DNA of 64,000 nucleotides from Mucilaginibacter xinganensis. GTDB taxonomy: Bacteria; Bacteroidota; Bacteroidia; Sphingobacteriales; Sphingobacteriaceae. Shown here piece by piece: positions 1 to 9,071 of this stretch (position 1 is its first letter; every line of letters starts with the position of its first letter). The notes beneath the pieces are model-generated. The model was not told the DNA's origin. It searched no databases and saw nothing but the letters and a program-made list of their open reading frames with translations. Made by a program: the position numbers and the translations under genes. Location of the stretch: NCBI GenBank assembly GCA_026225055.1, contig JAMFSA010000167.1, forward strand, positions 1-64,000, written 5' to 3'.

Positions 1-1736
1 AGGTAAATGGTACTGCTCTTGGTACAACGTATAAGGTTGCCTCAATGAGTTTTACCAACGAGATAAACCGTATACCTATGGCTAAGATCATAATTAATGA
101 TGGTGACCCGGCTAAACAGGATTTTCCCGTTAGTAACGAGGCCACATTTATACCGGGTTCTACCATTGATGTTACGGTAGGTTATCACTCTGATGAGTCG
201 CCCATATTTAGCGGGATAATTTTACGGCATAGCATCAAAATAAGGAATAGTGGTTCACCAATTCTGGTATTGGATTGCCGGGATAAAGCTGTACAAATGA
301 CCGTCGCCCGCAAAAATAAATACTTCTACAATCAAAAGGATAGTGATGCCGCCAGCGAGATCATCGGTAATTATGGTTTAACAGCAAACATTGAAGATAC
401 TACTGTGCAACTGGAATCAATTGTACAATACGATAGTACCGATTGGGATTTCATCGTATCGCGCATGGAAGCTAACGGAAAGCTCTGCACAGTAAATAAT
501 GGCACTGTAACAGCAAAGAAGCCCGATTTTAGTTCGGCAACGGTACTGGATGCGGTGTTTGGTGCCACCATGGTTGAGTTTGATGCCGATCTCGATGCCC
601 GTAATCAATACCAGAGCATCGTTGCCAAAACATGGGATTATACCACCCAGGCAGTTGCGACAGCTAATGCTGCTGAACCCGGATTTACTGAAAACGGTAA
701 CGTATCAAGCAGTGACTTAGGCAGTGTGCTCAATATAGCCGAGTATGATCTCTATTCGGGTGAGGATGTAACCTCAGATGAACTGCAAAGCCTGGCTGAT
801 TCCCGTTTGCTGAAAGCCCGCCTGTCGCGTTGCCGCGGTAGGGTACGCTTTCGCGGATATGGGGGTGAGCTAAGTCCGGGTGATTTGATCAACATCGGTG
901 GTGTTGGCGACAGGTTCAATGGCCCGGTATTTATCTCTGCCGTAAGGCATGATATTACCGAAGGTAAATGGAATACCGATGTGCAGTTTGGCATGTCGAA
1001 TGATCTGTTTATGGCGCAGCCGGATATAAACTCAGCCCCGGCAGGCAATATGCTGCCAGCTATACAGGGTTTACAGATTGGTGTGGTTACCGACCTTGAA
1101 AGTGACCCTGACAGCCAGGATCGCATACGGGTACGGCTGCCGATCATCGATGCCAATGAAGATGGTGTTTGGAGCCGCATAGCCAGTTTGGATGCGGGTA
1201 ATAACAGGGGGATGTTCTTCCGCCCGGAGATAGGCGACGAGGTAATAGTTGGCTTTTTAAACAACGACCCGCGCCATCCGGTAGTACTGGGCATGCTGAA
1301 CAGCAGCGTAAAACCCGCGCCCTTAAAAGGTTCAAACCAAAACGATGAAAAGGGTTACACATCGCGCAGCGGCATGACGATGATGTTCAACGATTCCGAA
1401 AAATCACTAAAGATCCAAACTCCCGCAGGCAAAAAATTAACACTAAGCGAGCAGGATGGTGTGATAGATATTGAAGATGAGAACGGCAACAAATTCAGTA
1501 TGGATTCATCAGCCATCACCCTGCAAAGCGCGGCGGATATAAACATAACAGCAAGCGGTGATTTGAATGTCAGCGCTACCAATATAAATCTCACTCCTTC
1601 GTCCAGCTTTGCGCTTAGCGCGGGCGGGGCATCAATAAATGCGGGGAGTGGCAGTGCAAGCATATCGGCACCATCAGTAAGTGTTGAAGGTTCGGGCACT
1701 GCAACAATAAAAGGTGGAATTGTAATGATCAATTAA
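1..1736 (+). CDS. eCIS spike protein (VgrG/gp27-gp5-like, Afp8-type), 5' end cut by the window
   Basis: This is the central spike of a contractile injection particle, the trimer at the end of the inner tube that carries the PAAR tip. The frame is open to base 3, and the residues before the first ATG (45) continue the family's N-terminal strand, so the real start lies upstream of the window. The gp27-like hub region contains NRIPMAKIIINDGDPAKQDF and GYHSDESPIFSG, typical of Afp8/Pvc8. A gp5-like OB fold follows at about residues 340-420 counted from the ATG (GVVTDLESDPDSQDRIRVRL ... GDEVIVGFLNNDPRHPVVLG). The last ~100 residues are rich in Ser/Ala/Gly/Ile, as expected for a beta-helical needle. 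The PAAR gene starts 11 bp after the stop. The family assignment is firm; the missing part is probably only a short N-terminal piece. Confidence 0.93.
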   Translation, partial: VNGTALGTTYKVASMSFTNEINRIPMAKIIINDGDPAKQDFPVSNEATFIPGSTIDVTVGYHSDESPIFSGIILRHSIKIRNSGSPILVLDCRDKAVQMTVARKNKYFYNQKDSDAASEIIGNYGLTANIEDTTVQLESIVQYDSTDWDFIVSRMEANGKLCTVNNGTVTAKKPDFSSATVLDAVFGATMVEFDADLDARNQYQSIVAKTWDYTTQAVATANAAEPGFTENGNVSSSDLGSVLNIAEYDLYSGEDVTSDELQSLADSRLLKARLSRCRGRVRFRGYGGELSPGDLINIGGVGDRFNGPVFISAVRHDITEGKWNTDVQFGMSNDLFMAQPDINSAPAGNMLPAIQGLQIGVVTDLESDPDSQDRIRVRLPIIDANEDGVWSRIASLDAGNNRGMFFRPEIGDEVIVGFLNNDPRHPVVLGMLNSSVKPAPLKGSNQNDEKGYTSRSGMTMMFNDSEKSLKIQTPAGKKLTLSEQDGVIDIEDENGNKFSMDSSAITLQSAADINITASGDLNVSATNINLTPSSSFALSAGGASINAGSGSASISAPSVSVEGSGTATIKGGIVMIN

Positions 1737-1747
1737 ACAGAGAAGAT

Positions 1748-2038
1748 ATGCCATTTGCAGCACGAGTTTCAGATATGCACGTTTGCCCAATGTTCACCGG
1801 GTTGGTACCACATGTGGGCGGGCCTGTTTTGCCGCCATGTAGCCCAACGGTGTTAATTGGTGGCCTGCCTGCGGCATGTGTTGGCGATATGTGCGTTTGT
1901 GCCGGTCCGCCGGATGTGATCGCCATGGGCTCATCAACGGTATTAATTGGCGGTAAACCCGCTGCCCGCATGGGCGATGTGACCGCGCACGGTGGTACAA
2001 TAGTTTTAGGATGTCCAACAGTAATTATAGGAGGCTAA
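1748..2038 (+). CDS. PAAR-domain tip protein
   Basis: A 96-residue single-domain PAAR protein, expected to cap the spike trimer as a sharp, metal-stabilised cone. It shows the family's repeated motifs: ArVsDmHvCP near the N-terminus, PTVLIGGLPAACVGD and STVLIGGKPAARMGD in the middle, and a C-terminal GCPTVIIGG. His and Cys residues in positions that can hold the tip metal include H11, C13 and a late Cys. There is no C-terminal toxin extension, so it is a structural tip and not an evolved effector. It sits between the spike and baseplate-wedge genes, the usual eCIS order, and the next ATG comes one base after its stop. Confidence 0.93.
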   Translation: MPFAARVSDMHVCPMFTGLVPHVGGPVLPPCSPTVLIGGLPAACVGDMCVCAGPPDVIAMGSSTVLIGGKPAARMGDVTAHGGTIVLGCPTVIIGG

Positions 2039-2039
2039 A

Positions 2040-2447
2040 ATGAACACGGATTTTTTAGGAACAGGCTGGGGTTTCCCGCCAACGTTTGATAACACGACCA
2101 ATAAAGTGGCCATGAGCAGCGATGAAGCCGATATCCAGCTCAGCCTGCAAATACTGCTCTCGACCCGTAAAGGCGAACGCGTTATGCTGCCCGACTATGG
2201 CTGCAACCTTAACGAAATGCTTTTTGAGCCGATGAATACCACCTTTAAAAGTTATATAAGCGAAATGATACGCACCGCTATACTCTATTACGAGGCGAGG
2301 ATAGACCTGAATAGTTTGCTGATAGATGACAGTCAGGACGCGGAGGGAGTCATCATTATCAACATCAGCTATACGGTGCGCACCACTAATTCAAGGTTCA
2401 ATTTTGTATATCCTTTTTATAAAAGAGAAGGAACAGAACTTAACTAA
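2040..2447 (+). CDS. gp25-like baseplate wedge protein (Afp9-type)
   Basis: A 135-residue protein of the GPW/gp25 family, the small baseplate wedge component that contacts the first sheath ring and helps start sheath assembly. Recognisable stretches are the N-terminal GTGWGFPPTFD, the central ILLSTRKGERVMLPDYGCNL (the family's conserved core with the R-GER signature) and NEMLFEPMN. The size is typical for the family. The next gene overlaps the stop by one base (TAATG), which points to translational coupling within one operon. Confidence 0.93.
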   Translation: MNTDFLGTGWGFPPTFDNTTNKVAMSSDEADIQLSLQILLSTRKGERVMLPDYGCNLNEMLFEPMNTTFKSYISEMIRTAILYYEARIDLNSLLIDDSQDAEGVIIINISYTVRTTNSRFNFVYPFYKREGTELN

Positions 2448-5400
2448 TGGCAAAAACTTGTACAGATACAACGTTACTTACCAATAGCGGTACCAGCCAG
2501 GTACAGCGGCCCCTGGACGCGCTGATAACTGACCGCCCGCTGGTGGATGAGCGTACCGATGCCGATCTGATCTTGCTCACCAAGCGCTACGCGGCCTACC
2601 TGAATTACTACGACCTTACCAACGCCATCGTTGGCGACTGGCAGGGCCTGATGAGTAATGATGTAGCCGTAGTAATTGCCACCATTGCCGACTGGCGCAC
2701 ACAGGATTACGCCAGCTACATACAAAGCACCATTGACGATGCACTAAACGCCACCACCGATCTTGAAGCCCAGGAATACTTTAAGGTGCTATTTGATTTT
2801 GTTTTTTCATTGGCGGTAGGGCTTGATAATGCTTATCGTCAATTGCCTGCGAAATTGGATTATACCACCTTCTTATCGGTTTCCATTGCATCAAACCTGG
2901 CGGCTGCTTTGAGTACTTTGGTGTATTACTATAATCAGTTTAAAACCAATCCGCTTGTACTTATCGATGAAGCACTGACTTTTACCGATGGCCTTACCCC
3001 GGTTGATCCGCTGATACTTTCGCAGAATTTTAACATCGCTTCATTAAGCGATCCGCCGTTTACCAGTACTGCCCCGGCTACGGTTTACGATATAACATTA
3101 ACCGGTACAACCGCGCTGGCCGATATCAAGCATATTCTGACCCATAACCTGTTTATTGGCGCTTACCAGGCATTTATTGATGGCGTTACCACCATTGTGA
3201 GCCGCACCCCGGCTTATTTGCAGGATGTTTTAAAAGACTATCCGAAGCACTCGCCGCATTATGCTTTGTACCTGGCTTTTTTACGGCTGTTCAGCCATGC
3301 GCAAAAGCATTTAAACAAGTACACCAAACGGCACCTCGATTTTTATTATAAAGATGTTTTGCAGCTCGCTAACAGTCCGGCTGAGGCGGATTATGTACAC
3401 CTGATCTTCACCCTGCAAAAAAATATAAACCAGCATCTGTTAACCCAAGGCACACAATTTAAGGCAGGCAAGGATGCCAAGGGCAACAACCTGTTTTATG
3501 CGCTTACAGATGATATTGTTTTACAAACCGCCAGCGTGTCGGCGCTTAAATCTATTTATTTAGATGAGTATGCAGGCTCGCCGGTTACCTTATACGCTTC
3601 GCCGATCGCCAATTCGCAGGATGGGCAGGGTGGCAAGCTTTTAAGCGCCGATGGCTCTTGGCCGGCATTTGGTAATCCGGAAAATAAGATCCTGCCTGCC
3701 AATATAGGGTTCGCGTTAGCATCAAATGTACTTTATTTGAATGAAGGTACACGTGAGATAGATATTACCTTTAACTACGCCGCCAACAGCGCGCTTACCT
3801 CGGCAATGCTTACAGGTACCTCGGCCTTGCCTGCCTTTACCATACAGCTAACGGGCAAAAAAGCCTGGTATACGGTGCCATTATATACTATTGCCGTAAA
3901 CAGTACCAGCTCATTTACATTAACAATAACCTTAGCGGGTGATGCGCCCGCAATAGTTCCTTATTCGGCCAAAATACATGGCGGTACCTTTCCGCAGGAA
4001 CTGCCCATGGCACAGATCATGCTTACAGGCGGCTTTGCATCATACACAACCATTGCGCAGCTCGGTATAACCAGCATAGGCATTACAGCAACGGTACAGG
4101 ATGTTAAAAATCTTTCGCTGCAAAATGATGATGGTAAGATAAATACCGCGAAGCCATTTAAGCTTTTTGGCGATTTCCCTGAAGCGGGCACAGCATTTAT
4201 TGTGGGTAGTAAGGAGATCTTCCAAAAGCAATTATCTGCGTTATCACTCGAAATTGAATGGTCGCAGGCACCGATCTCAGGCACCAATGTAGATAGCTAT
4301 GCCCTTGTAAAAGGCGACTGGCAGGAGCTGGGGGTAATAGGATTAAGTACTGATAATACAATTGATACCAGCGAAATAGTACAATCACCAGCTGATTTTA
4401 CCGCTAACGATGATTACTCGGTTACCGAAATAGATGGCTTTATAAAGGTAGAGTTACAGGGTTCGGCCTATAATTTGAGTACTTATTTAAGTAGTATGAC
4501 ACCGCCTTCGGTTACTGTAAATTATGCGACTGGCAGTACCACACAGGTTTCAAGTTATACGGTGAGTAAGCCCGATGTAGCAACTCCACCGCACCCCATC
4601 GCGAAAACACTGTCGGTAAACTATACAGGTGCTGATACTATCAATCTAAATACAAACACCGCGGCCCAATACAACGCCCGCACCAATTATTTTTATCATG
4701 TGGAGCCTTTTGGCTTCCGCGAGATACACCCGAATATCATCGCAAAAGATCCGCTTACCTTACTGCCAACCTTTAACCTTACCCCGGTTGTAAGCGGTAA
4801 TGATGGCGGTGAATTATGGGTAGGATTAAGCAATGCCCTGCCCGATGAAACTTTCTCGGTATTGTTCCAGGTATCTGATGGCAGCGCCAACCCGCTGCAA
4901 CCCGCGACCGCCGTAACCTGGTATTACCTGAGCGCCAATAACTGGCTGCAGTTTGATGATACATCGGTGGTGGATTATACCAATAACCTGACTACCTCGG
5001 GCCTGGTGGTGCTGTTAGTGCCCGATACTGCCACGCTTACTAATACCCGTGCCGATACGGGCCTGCTTTGGATAAAAGCGGTTGTGGTGCATGAAACCGA
5101 TGCGATATGCAATTTAATTGTAGTTGACGTTAATGCAGCCAAAGCGCAGTTTGTGCAGGATATACCCGATGGCATTGAGTTTACCCAAACCCTGCCGCCA
5201 AACACCATCAGCAAACCCGCTGTTGCCGATGCCGCTTTAAAGCAAACACAGCAGCCTTATAACTCCTTTGATGGCCGGGTAGCTGAAACTGACAGTCAGT
5301 TTTATGTGCGGGTAAGCGAAAGGCTGCGCCATAAACAACGCGCCATCACCACCTGGGATTACGAACGGATAGTGCTGCAGCAATACCCCGAAATTTTTAA

Positions 5401-6013
5401 GGTAAAATGCCTTAACCATACCGGGATGATCATTGATACCATCACCAATCAGCCTAAATACTCGGAAACATTGGCGGGGCATGTAATGGTGATCACTATC
5501 CCTGACCTCACCAATATAAATACGGTTAACCCGCTCAGGCCATATACCAGTATCGGCGTGCTTACCAAGATACAGGCTTACCTGGCCACCTTAACATCAC
5601 CATTTGTGCAGCTGGATGTAACCAACCCACAGTTTGAGGAGGTACAGTTTAAGTTCCATGTGGTGTTCAGCAGTTTGGCTGATCCGAGTTTTTATGTTAC
5701 CCAACTGAACAATGATATAGAACAGTTTTTAACGCCCTGGGCCTTTGGCAATCCGCAGGCTATTGAGTTTGGCAACACGGTTGAAAAATCGGTAGTGCTG
5801 AATTTTGTGGAGGAACGGACCTATGTGGATCATGTAACCTGCTTTAAAATGAGCCACATTATACGCGATGGCGATACGGTAATATCCATACAAAAAGATA
5901 TTGAAGAAGCGGTGCCAAGCACGGCACGATCTATCATCGTATCGTACTATAATGAAAAAACTAAGGTAAAACACAAAATAACACCTGGCGATAAATGCGA
6001 TTGCAATGGATAA
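2447..6013 (+). CDS. large eCIS baseplate protein (gp6/J-like, Afp11-type)
   Basis: A 1188-residue baseplate component. The order directly after gp25 and the C-terminal region SQFYVRVSERLRHKQRAITT followed by DYERIVLQQYPEIFKVKCLN resemble baseplate assembly proteins of the J/gp6 kind (Afp11/Pvc11), which form the ring linking hub and sheath. The middle is long and Thr/Ser/Ala-rich, beta-structured, and without a recognised catalytic motif. No signal peptide or membrane segment is visible, as expected for a particle built in the cytoplasm. The stop overlaps the next start by 8 bases. The role as baseplate is secure from context; the exact counterpart in Afp/PVC numbering is inferred. Confidence 0.85.
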   Translation: MAKTCTDTTLLTNSGTSQVQRPLDALITDRPLVDERTDADLILLTKRYAAYLNYYDLTNAIVGDWQGLMSNDVAVVIATIADWRTQDYASYIQSTIDDALNATTDLEAQEYFKVLFDFVFSLAVGLDNAYRQLPAKLDYTTFLSVSIASNLAAALSTLVYYYNQFKTNPLVLIDEALTFTDGLTPVDPLILSQNFNIASLSDPPFTSTAPATVYDITLTGTTALADIKHILTHNLFIGAYQAFIDGVTTIVSRTPAYLQDVLKDYPKHSPHYALYLAFLRLFSHAQKHLNKYTKRHLDFYYKDVLQLANSPAEADYVHLIFTLQKNINQHLLTQGTQFKAGKDAKGNNLFYALTDDIVLQTASVSALKSIYLDEYAGSPVTLYASPIANSQDGQGGKLLSADGSWPAFGNPENKILPANIGFALASNVLYLNEGTREIDITFNYAANSALTSAMLTGTSALPAFTIQLTGKKAWYTVPLYTIAVNSTSSFTLTITLAGDAPAIVPYSAKIHGGTFPQELPMAQIMLTGGFASYTTIAQLGITSIGITATVQDVKNLSLQNDDGKINTAKPFKLFGDFPEAGTAFIVGSKEIFQKQLSALSLEIEWSQAPISGTNVDSYALVKGDWQELGVIGLSTDNTIDTSEIVQSPADFTANDDYSVTEIDGFIKVELQGSAYNLSTYLSSMTPPSVTVNYATGSTTQVSSYTVSKPDVATPPHPIAKTLSVNYTGADTINLNTNTAAQYNARTNYFYHVEPFGFREIHPNIIAKDPLTLLPTFNLTPVVSGNDGGELWVGLSNALPDETFSVLFQVSDGSANPLQPATAVTWYYLSANNWLQFDDTSVVDYTNNLTTSGLVVLLVPDTATLTNTRADTGLLWIKAVVVHETDAICNLIVVDVNAAKAQFVQDIPDGIEFTQTLPPNTISKPAVADAALKQTQQPYNSFDGRVAETDSQFYVRVSERLRHKQRAITTWDYERIVLQQYPEIFKVKCLNHTGMIIDTITNQPKYSETLAGHVMVITIPDLTNINTVNPLRPYTSIGVLTKIQAYLATLTSPFVQLDVTNPQFEEVQFKFHVVFSSLADPSFYVTQLNNDIEQFLTPWAFGNPQAIEFGNTVEKSVVLNFVEERTYVDHVTCFKMSHIIRDGDTVISIQKDIEEAVPSTARSIIVSYYNEKTKVKHKITPGDKCDCNG

Positions 6014-9000
6014 AGACTTTATAGATAAAAACCCGGTATTAACCACCGATCAGGACTATGCTGCCCTCCGTGCAAAAGGTTTGCATTATATTGAGGAACT
6101 TAGCCATAAGTACTGGACGGATTACAATGAGCATGATCCCGGCATCACCATTATGGAGGCGCTCTGCTATGCCATTACCGAGCTGGGCTATCGCATCGAC
6201 CTGCCCATGCAGGACCTACTGACCAATCCCGATGGCACCATACCCGATACGCAAACATTATTCACCGCGAAGAATATCCTCACGCAATCGCCATTAACTA
6301 TTGATGATTACCGCAAGCTGCTGATCGATATAGTGGGTGTGGAGAATGCCTGGCTTAAAGCGGTTGATTATAATACAGTTAATGGTGTAAACATAGCCGT
6401 AAATGAAGTGCCCATTTATGCCGATTGCAGCGCGGATGCTTTATCTTACAATGTAACACCTCACCCGGTTTACCTCTCGGGCTTATACCAGGTATTGCTC
6501 GATCTGGATGATGACGACCAGCTCGGCGACCTGAACAATGGCGAAGTACAAATATTAAACCCGGCATTTGGTGCATTTACCGAGGGCGAAGTGAGCTTTA
6601 CCATAGTTTTCCCGGTATGGAATGATCCATCCGTGGAGAAATTATTATTGGCGAGCCCGGTAACGCCAGCCAATGTGAGTGCCACCTTTAGCGCCACCGG
6701 CAGCATTATTACTGCGGAGATAAAAGCTAAATATTCCATCGGCAGCGCGCACCATACCATCACACTTAACCCAATTGTAAATATCGATCTGCAACCTGCT
6801 GATCAAACAATTGGCACTACGGAACTTGCGGGCTTTTTTACGCCGGAGTTTACGGCACAGGTGGTGAACCTATATTTATTAAAGATCCAGAAGGCAAACC
6901 ATATAGTTAAAAAAGCTATCCGCAGGTTAAATGAGAACCGCAACCTGTGCGAGGATTTTGTAAGCGTTACCACCATTACAGATGAGGAAATAGCTTTTTG
7001 CTGTGATATTGAGATCTCGCCATCAACTGATATGTCGGAGGTGCAGGCCGAAGTGTTTTTTGCCATTGAGGAATACCTGAATCCGCCGGTAAACTTTTAC
7101 CTGCTGAGCGAAATGCAGGCCATGGGCTATACTACCGATGAGATCTTTTCGGGTCCGGTTTTAAAGCATGGCTTTATTGATACCGTGCAATTGGAGCAAA
7201 CTCAGTTAAAAACAGAGATCTATGCCTCAGAGATCATCAGCCTGATTATGAATATTGAAGGCGTGCTGGCAGTGCGCAGTTTCAGGATGACAAAATATGG
7301 TACAGATGACCAGCCCGTAACAGGTGAAACCAATAAGAGCTGGTGCATGCCGATCACCCTGGGGTGCAAACCTGTTTTTTCGGAAACCAAATCAAAAATG
7401 GTGTTCTATAAAAACCAGTTCCCCTACCTGCCCAATATGGATGAGGTGAATGATGTGCTGCGCTGGCTGCGCGCTACCCGGGCACATAACAAACTTTCGG
7501 GCCATGTGGATGATATCGCCATCCCGTCGGGTACTTATTTTCCGCTGGATAGCTATACTTCTATCGAAGAGCTTTTCCCGGTAACCTACGGCATTGGGCA
7601 ACCCGGCCTGCCACCAACAGCAACCAATCAACAAAGGGCGCAGGCAAAACAACTGCAGGCTTATTTGTTGCTCTACGATCAATTACTGGCTGATTTCCTG
7701 TCGCAATTGGCAAATGCCAAAGAACTTTTTTCAACCGATGCCACGGTACAAACCTATTATGCGCAGTTTATTGATAGCGTGAAAAATATCATGCTCATCT
7801 ACAAACAGGACAGCAGTGCAAAAACCATTAATGAACTGGTGATGCAAAACCAGGATTCGGCTACAACTACGGTTAACGACTGGCAAACTCTATATGAAAC
7901 CAACGAACTTTTCCTCAATAGACGGAACAGTTTCCTCGACCACCTCATGAGCCGCTTTGCCGAATCATTTAATGAATATGTGTTATTGATGTACAGCCTG
8001 GATTATACCACGCAGCAGGAAACCGGCATCACCCTCGCCAGTATGATTGAGGATAAGATTCAATTTTTACAGGATTACCCGGTAATGAGCTATGAACGGG
8101 GCCGGGCCTATAACTATTTTCCGCAAAAGCATGATTTTAAAATTGATACCGCAAAATTGTGGAACACCGATAATGTAGCAGGTGTTGAACGAAAGTTGAG
8201 TCACCTGGGTGGTTTTAAAAGTAATGTTCCGGGTGTTGAAGCATACTTCCGCAGATTTTTATATTGCATAGGGAATGCCAGCATTACATCCAGCGGTACG
8301 CCTGCCAAATATAGCTTTGTATTTACCGAGGGCGCTAATACGCTTACATCTGTAACCAGCTACGATAGCAATGCGAAAGCACAAAAAGCATTGCCCGCGT
8401 TTATGGACCTGCTGTTAGCAATAGACAATTACGCCATCACCCAAACCGGCACCAACTGGAACATTTACGTAGTTGATAACAATGGCGTTAACCAGGCCAT
8501 CAGCAATAATTTTACATCAGAAGCGGATGCCGAAACAGCCATGGCGCAGTTCATCACCACATTCAGCACCATGTGCGATAGTGAGGGCCTGCACCTAATT
8601 GAGCATATTTTACTGAGGCCGCGCGATAATACGTTTGATATGGCTCCGGTATGCCTTGATCCCCAATGTGATTTTTGCGGCGATGAGGATCCATACTCGT
8701 TCCGCATGTCGGTAGTGATGCCTTACTGGCCGGCTCATTTCCGCAGCATGGCGTTTAGGGAATATTTTGAGGATATCGTTCGACAGGAAGTGCCTGCCCA
8801 TACCATTGTTAAAATATGCTGGATAAATGATGAATCCATGTATGAATTTGAGCGGGAATATAAAACATGGATAACGGCGCTGGCTAATTACTCATTAGAT
8901 AAGGTAACCGGCCTGCACAAATTCGAGATCGCCAATAATAAACTGCTGAAGCTGCTCTTTAGCCTGCATAGCGAATACCCTGTGGCTACTTTGCATGATT

Positions 9001-9068
9001 GTGAGGATAGCCAGGGCACCAACCCGGTACAATTAGGAAAAACTGTTTTAGGATCTTATAAAACTTGA
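6006..9068 (+). CDS. second large eCIS baseplate protein (gp6-like, Afp12-type)
   Basis: A 1020-residue protein with a clear phage-baseplate signature near the N-terminus, residues ~34-62: YWTDYNEHDPGITIMEALCY followed by AITELGYRIDLP. This is the motif shared by gp6/J-type and Afp12-like wedge proteins. Near the C-terminus LHLIEHILLRPR and the Cys-containing CLDPQCDFCGDEDPYSFRMS precede VVMPYWPAHF, a segment that commonly ends these Bacteroidota eCIS baseplate proteins. It overlaps the preceding gene by 8 bp, and the next gene starts 3 bp after its stop. It probably pairs with the 1188-residue protein in the wedge. The two paralogous assignments could be exchanged. Confidence 0.86.
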   Translation: MDKDFIDKNPVLTTDQDYAALRAKGLHYIEELSHKYWTDYNEHDPGITIMEALCYAITELGYRIDLPMQDLLTNPDGTIPDTQTLFTAKNILTQSPLTIDDYRKLLIDIVGVENAWLKAVDYNTVNGVNIAVNEVPIYADCSADALSYNVTPHPVYLSGLYQVLLDLDDDDQLGDLNNGEVQILNPAFGAFTEGEVSFTIVFPVWNDPSVEKLLLASPVTPANVSATFSATGSIITAEIKAKYSIGSAHHTITLNPIVNIDLQPADQTIGTTELAGFFTPEFTAQVVNLYLLKIQKANHIVKKAIRRLNENRNLCEDFVSVTTITDEEIAFCCDIEISPSTDMSEVQAEVFFAIEEYLNPPVNFYLLSEMQAMGYTTDEIFSGPVLKHGFIDTVQLEQTQLKTEIYASEIISLIMNIEGVLAVRSFRMTKYGTDDQPVTGETNKSWCMPITLGCKPVFSETKSKMVFYKNQFPYLPNMDEVNDVLRWLRATRAHNKLSGHVDDIAIPSGTYFPLDSYTSIEELFPVTYGIGQPGLPPTATNQQRAQAKQLQAYLLLYDQLLADFLSQLANAKELFSTDATVQTYYAQFIDSVKNIMLIYKQDSSAKTINELVMQNQDSATTTVNDWQTLYETNELFLNRRNSFLDHLMSRFAESFNEYVLLMYSLDYTTQQETGITLASMIEDKIQFLQDYPVMSYERGRAYNYFPQKHDFKIDTAKLWNTDNVAGVERKLSHLGGFKSNVPGVEAYFRRFLYCIGNASITSSGTPAKYSFVFTEGANTLTSVTSYDSNAKAQKALPAFMDLLLAIDNYAITQTGTNWNIYVVDNNGVNQAISNNFTSEADAETAMAQFITTFSTMCDSEGLHLIEHILLRPRDNTFDMAPVCLDPQCDFCGDEDPYSFRMSVVMPYWPAHFRSMAFREYFEDIVRQEVPAHTIVKICWINDESMYEFEREYKTWITALANYSLDKVTGLHKFEIANNKLLKLLFSLHSEYPVATLHDCEDSQGTNPVQLGKTVLGSYKT

Positions 9069-9071
9069 GAT

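Noticed and set aside
752..1294. Long open frames opposite the spike and other large genes
   Set aside because: They lie entirely opposite well-recognised genes, have odd amino-acid composition and no family match, so they are shadows of the coding strand.
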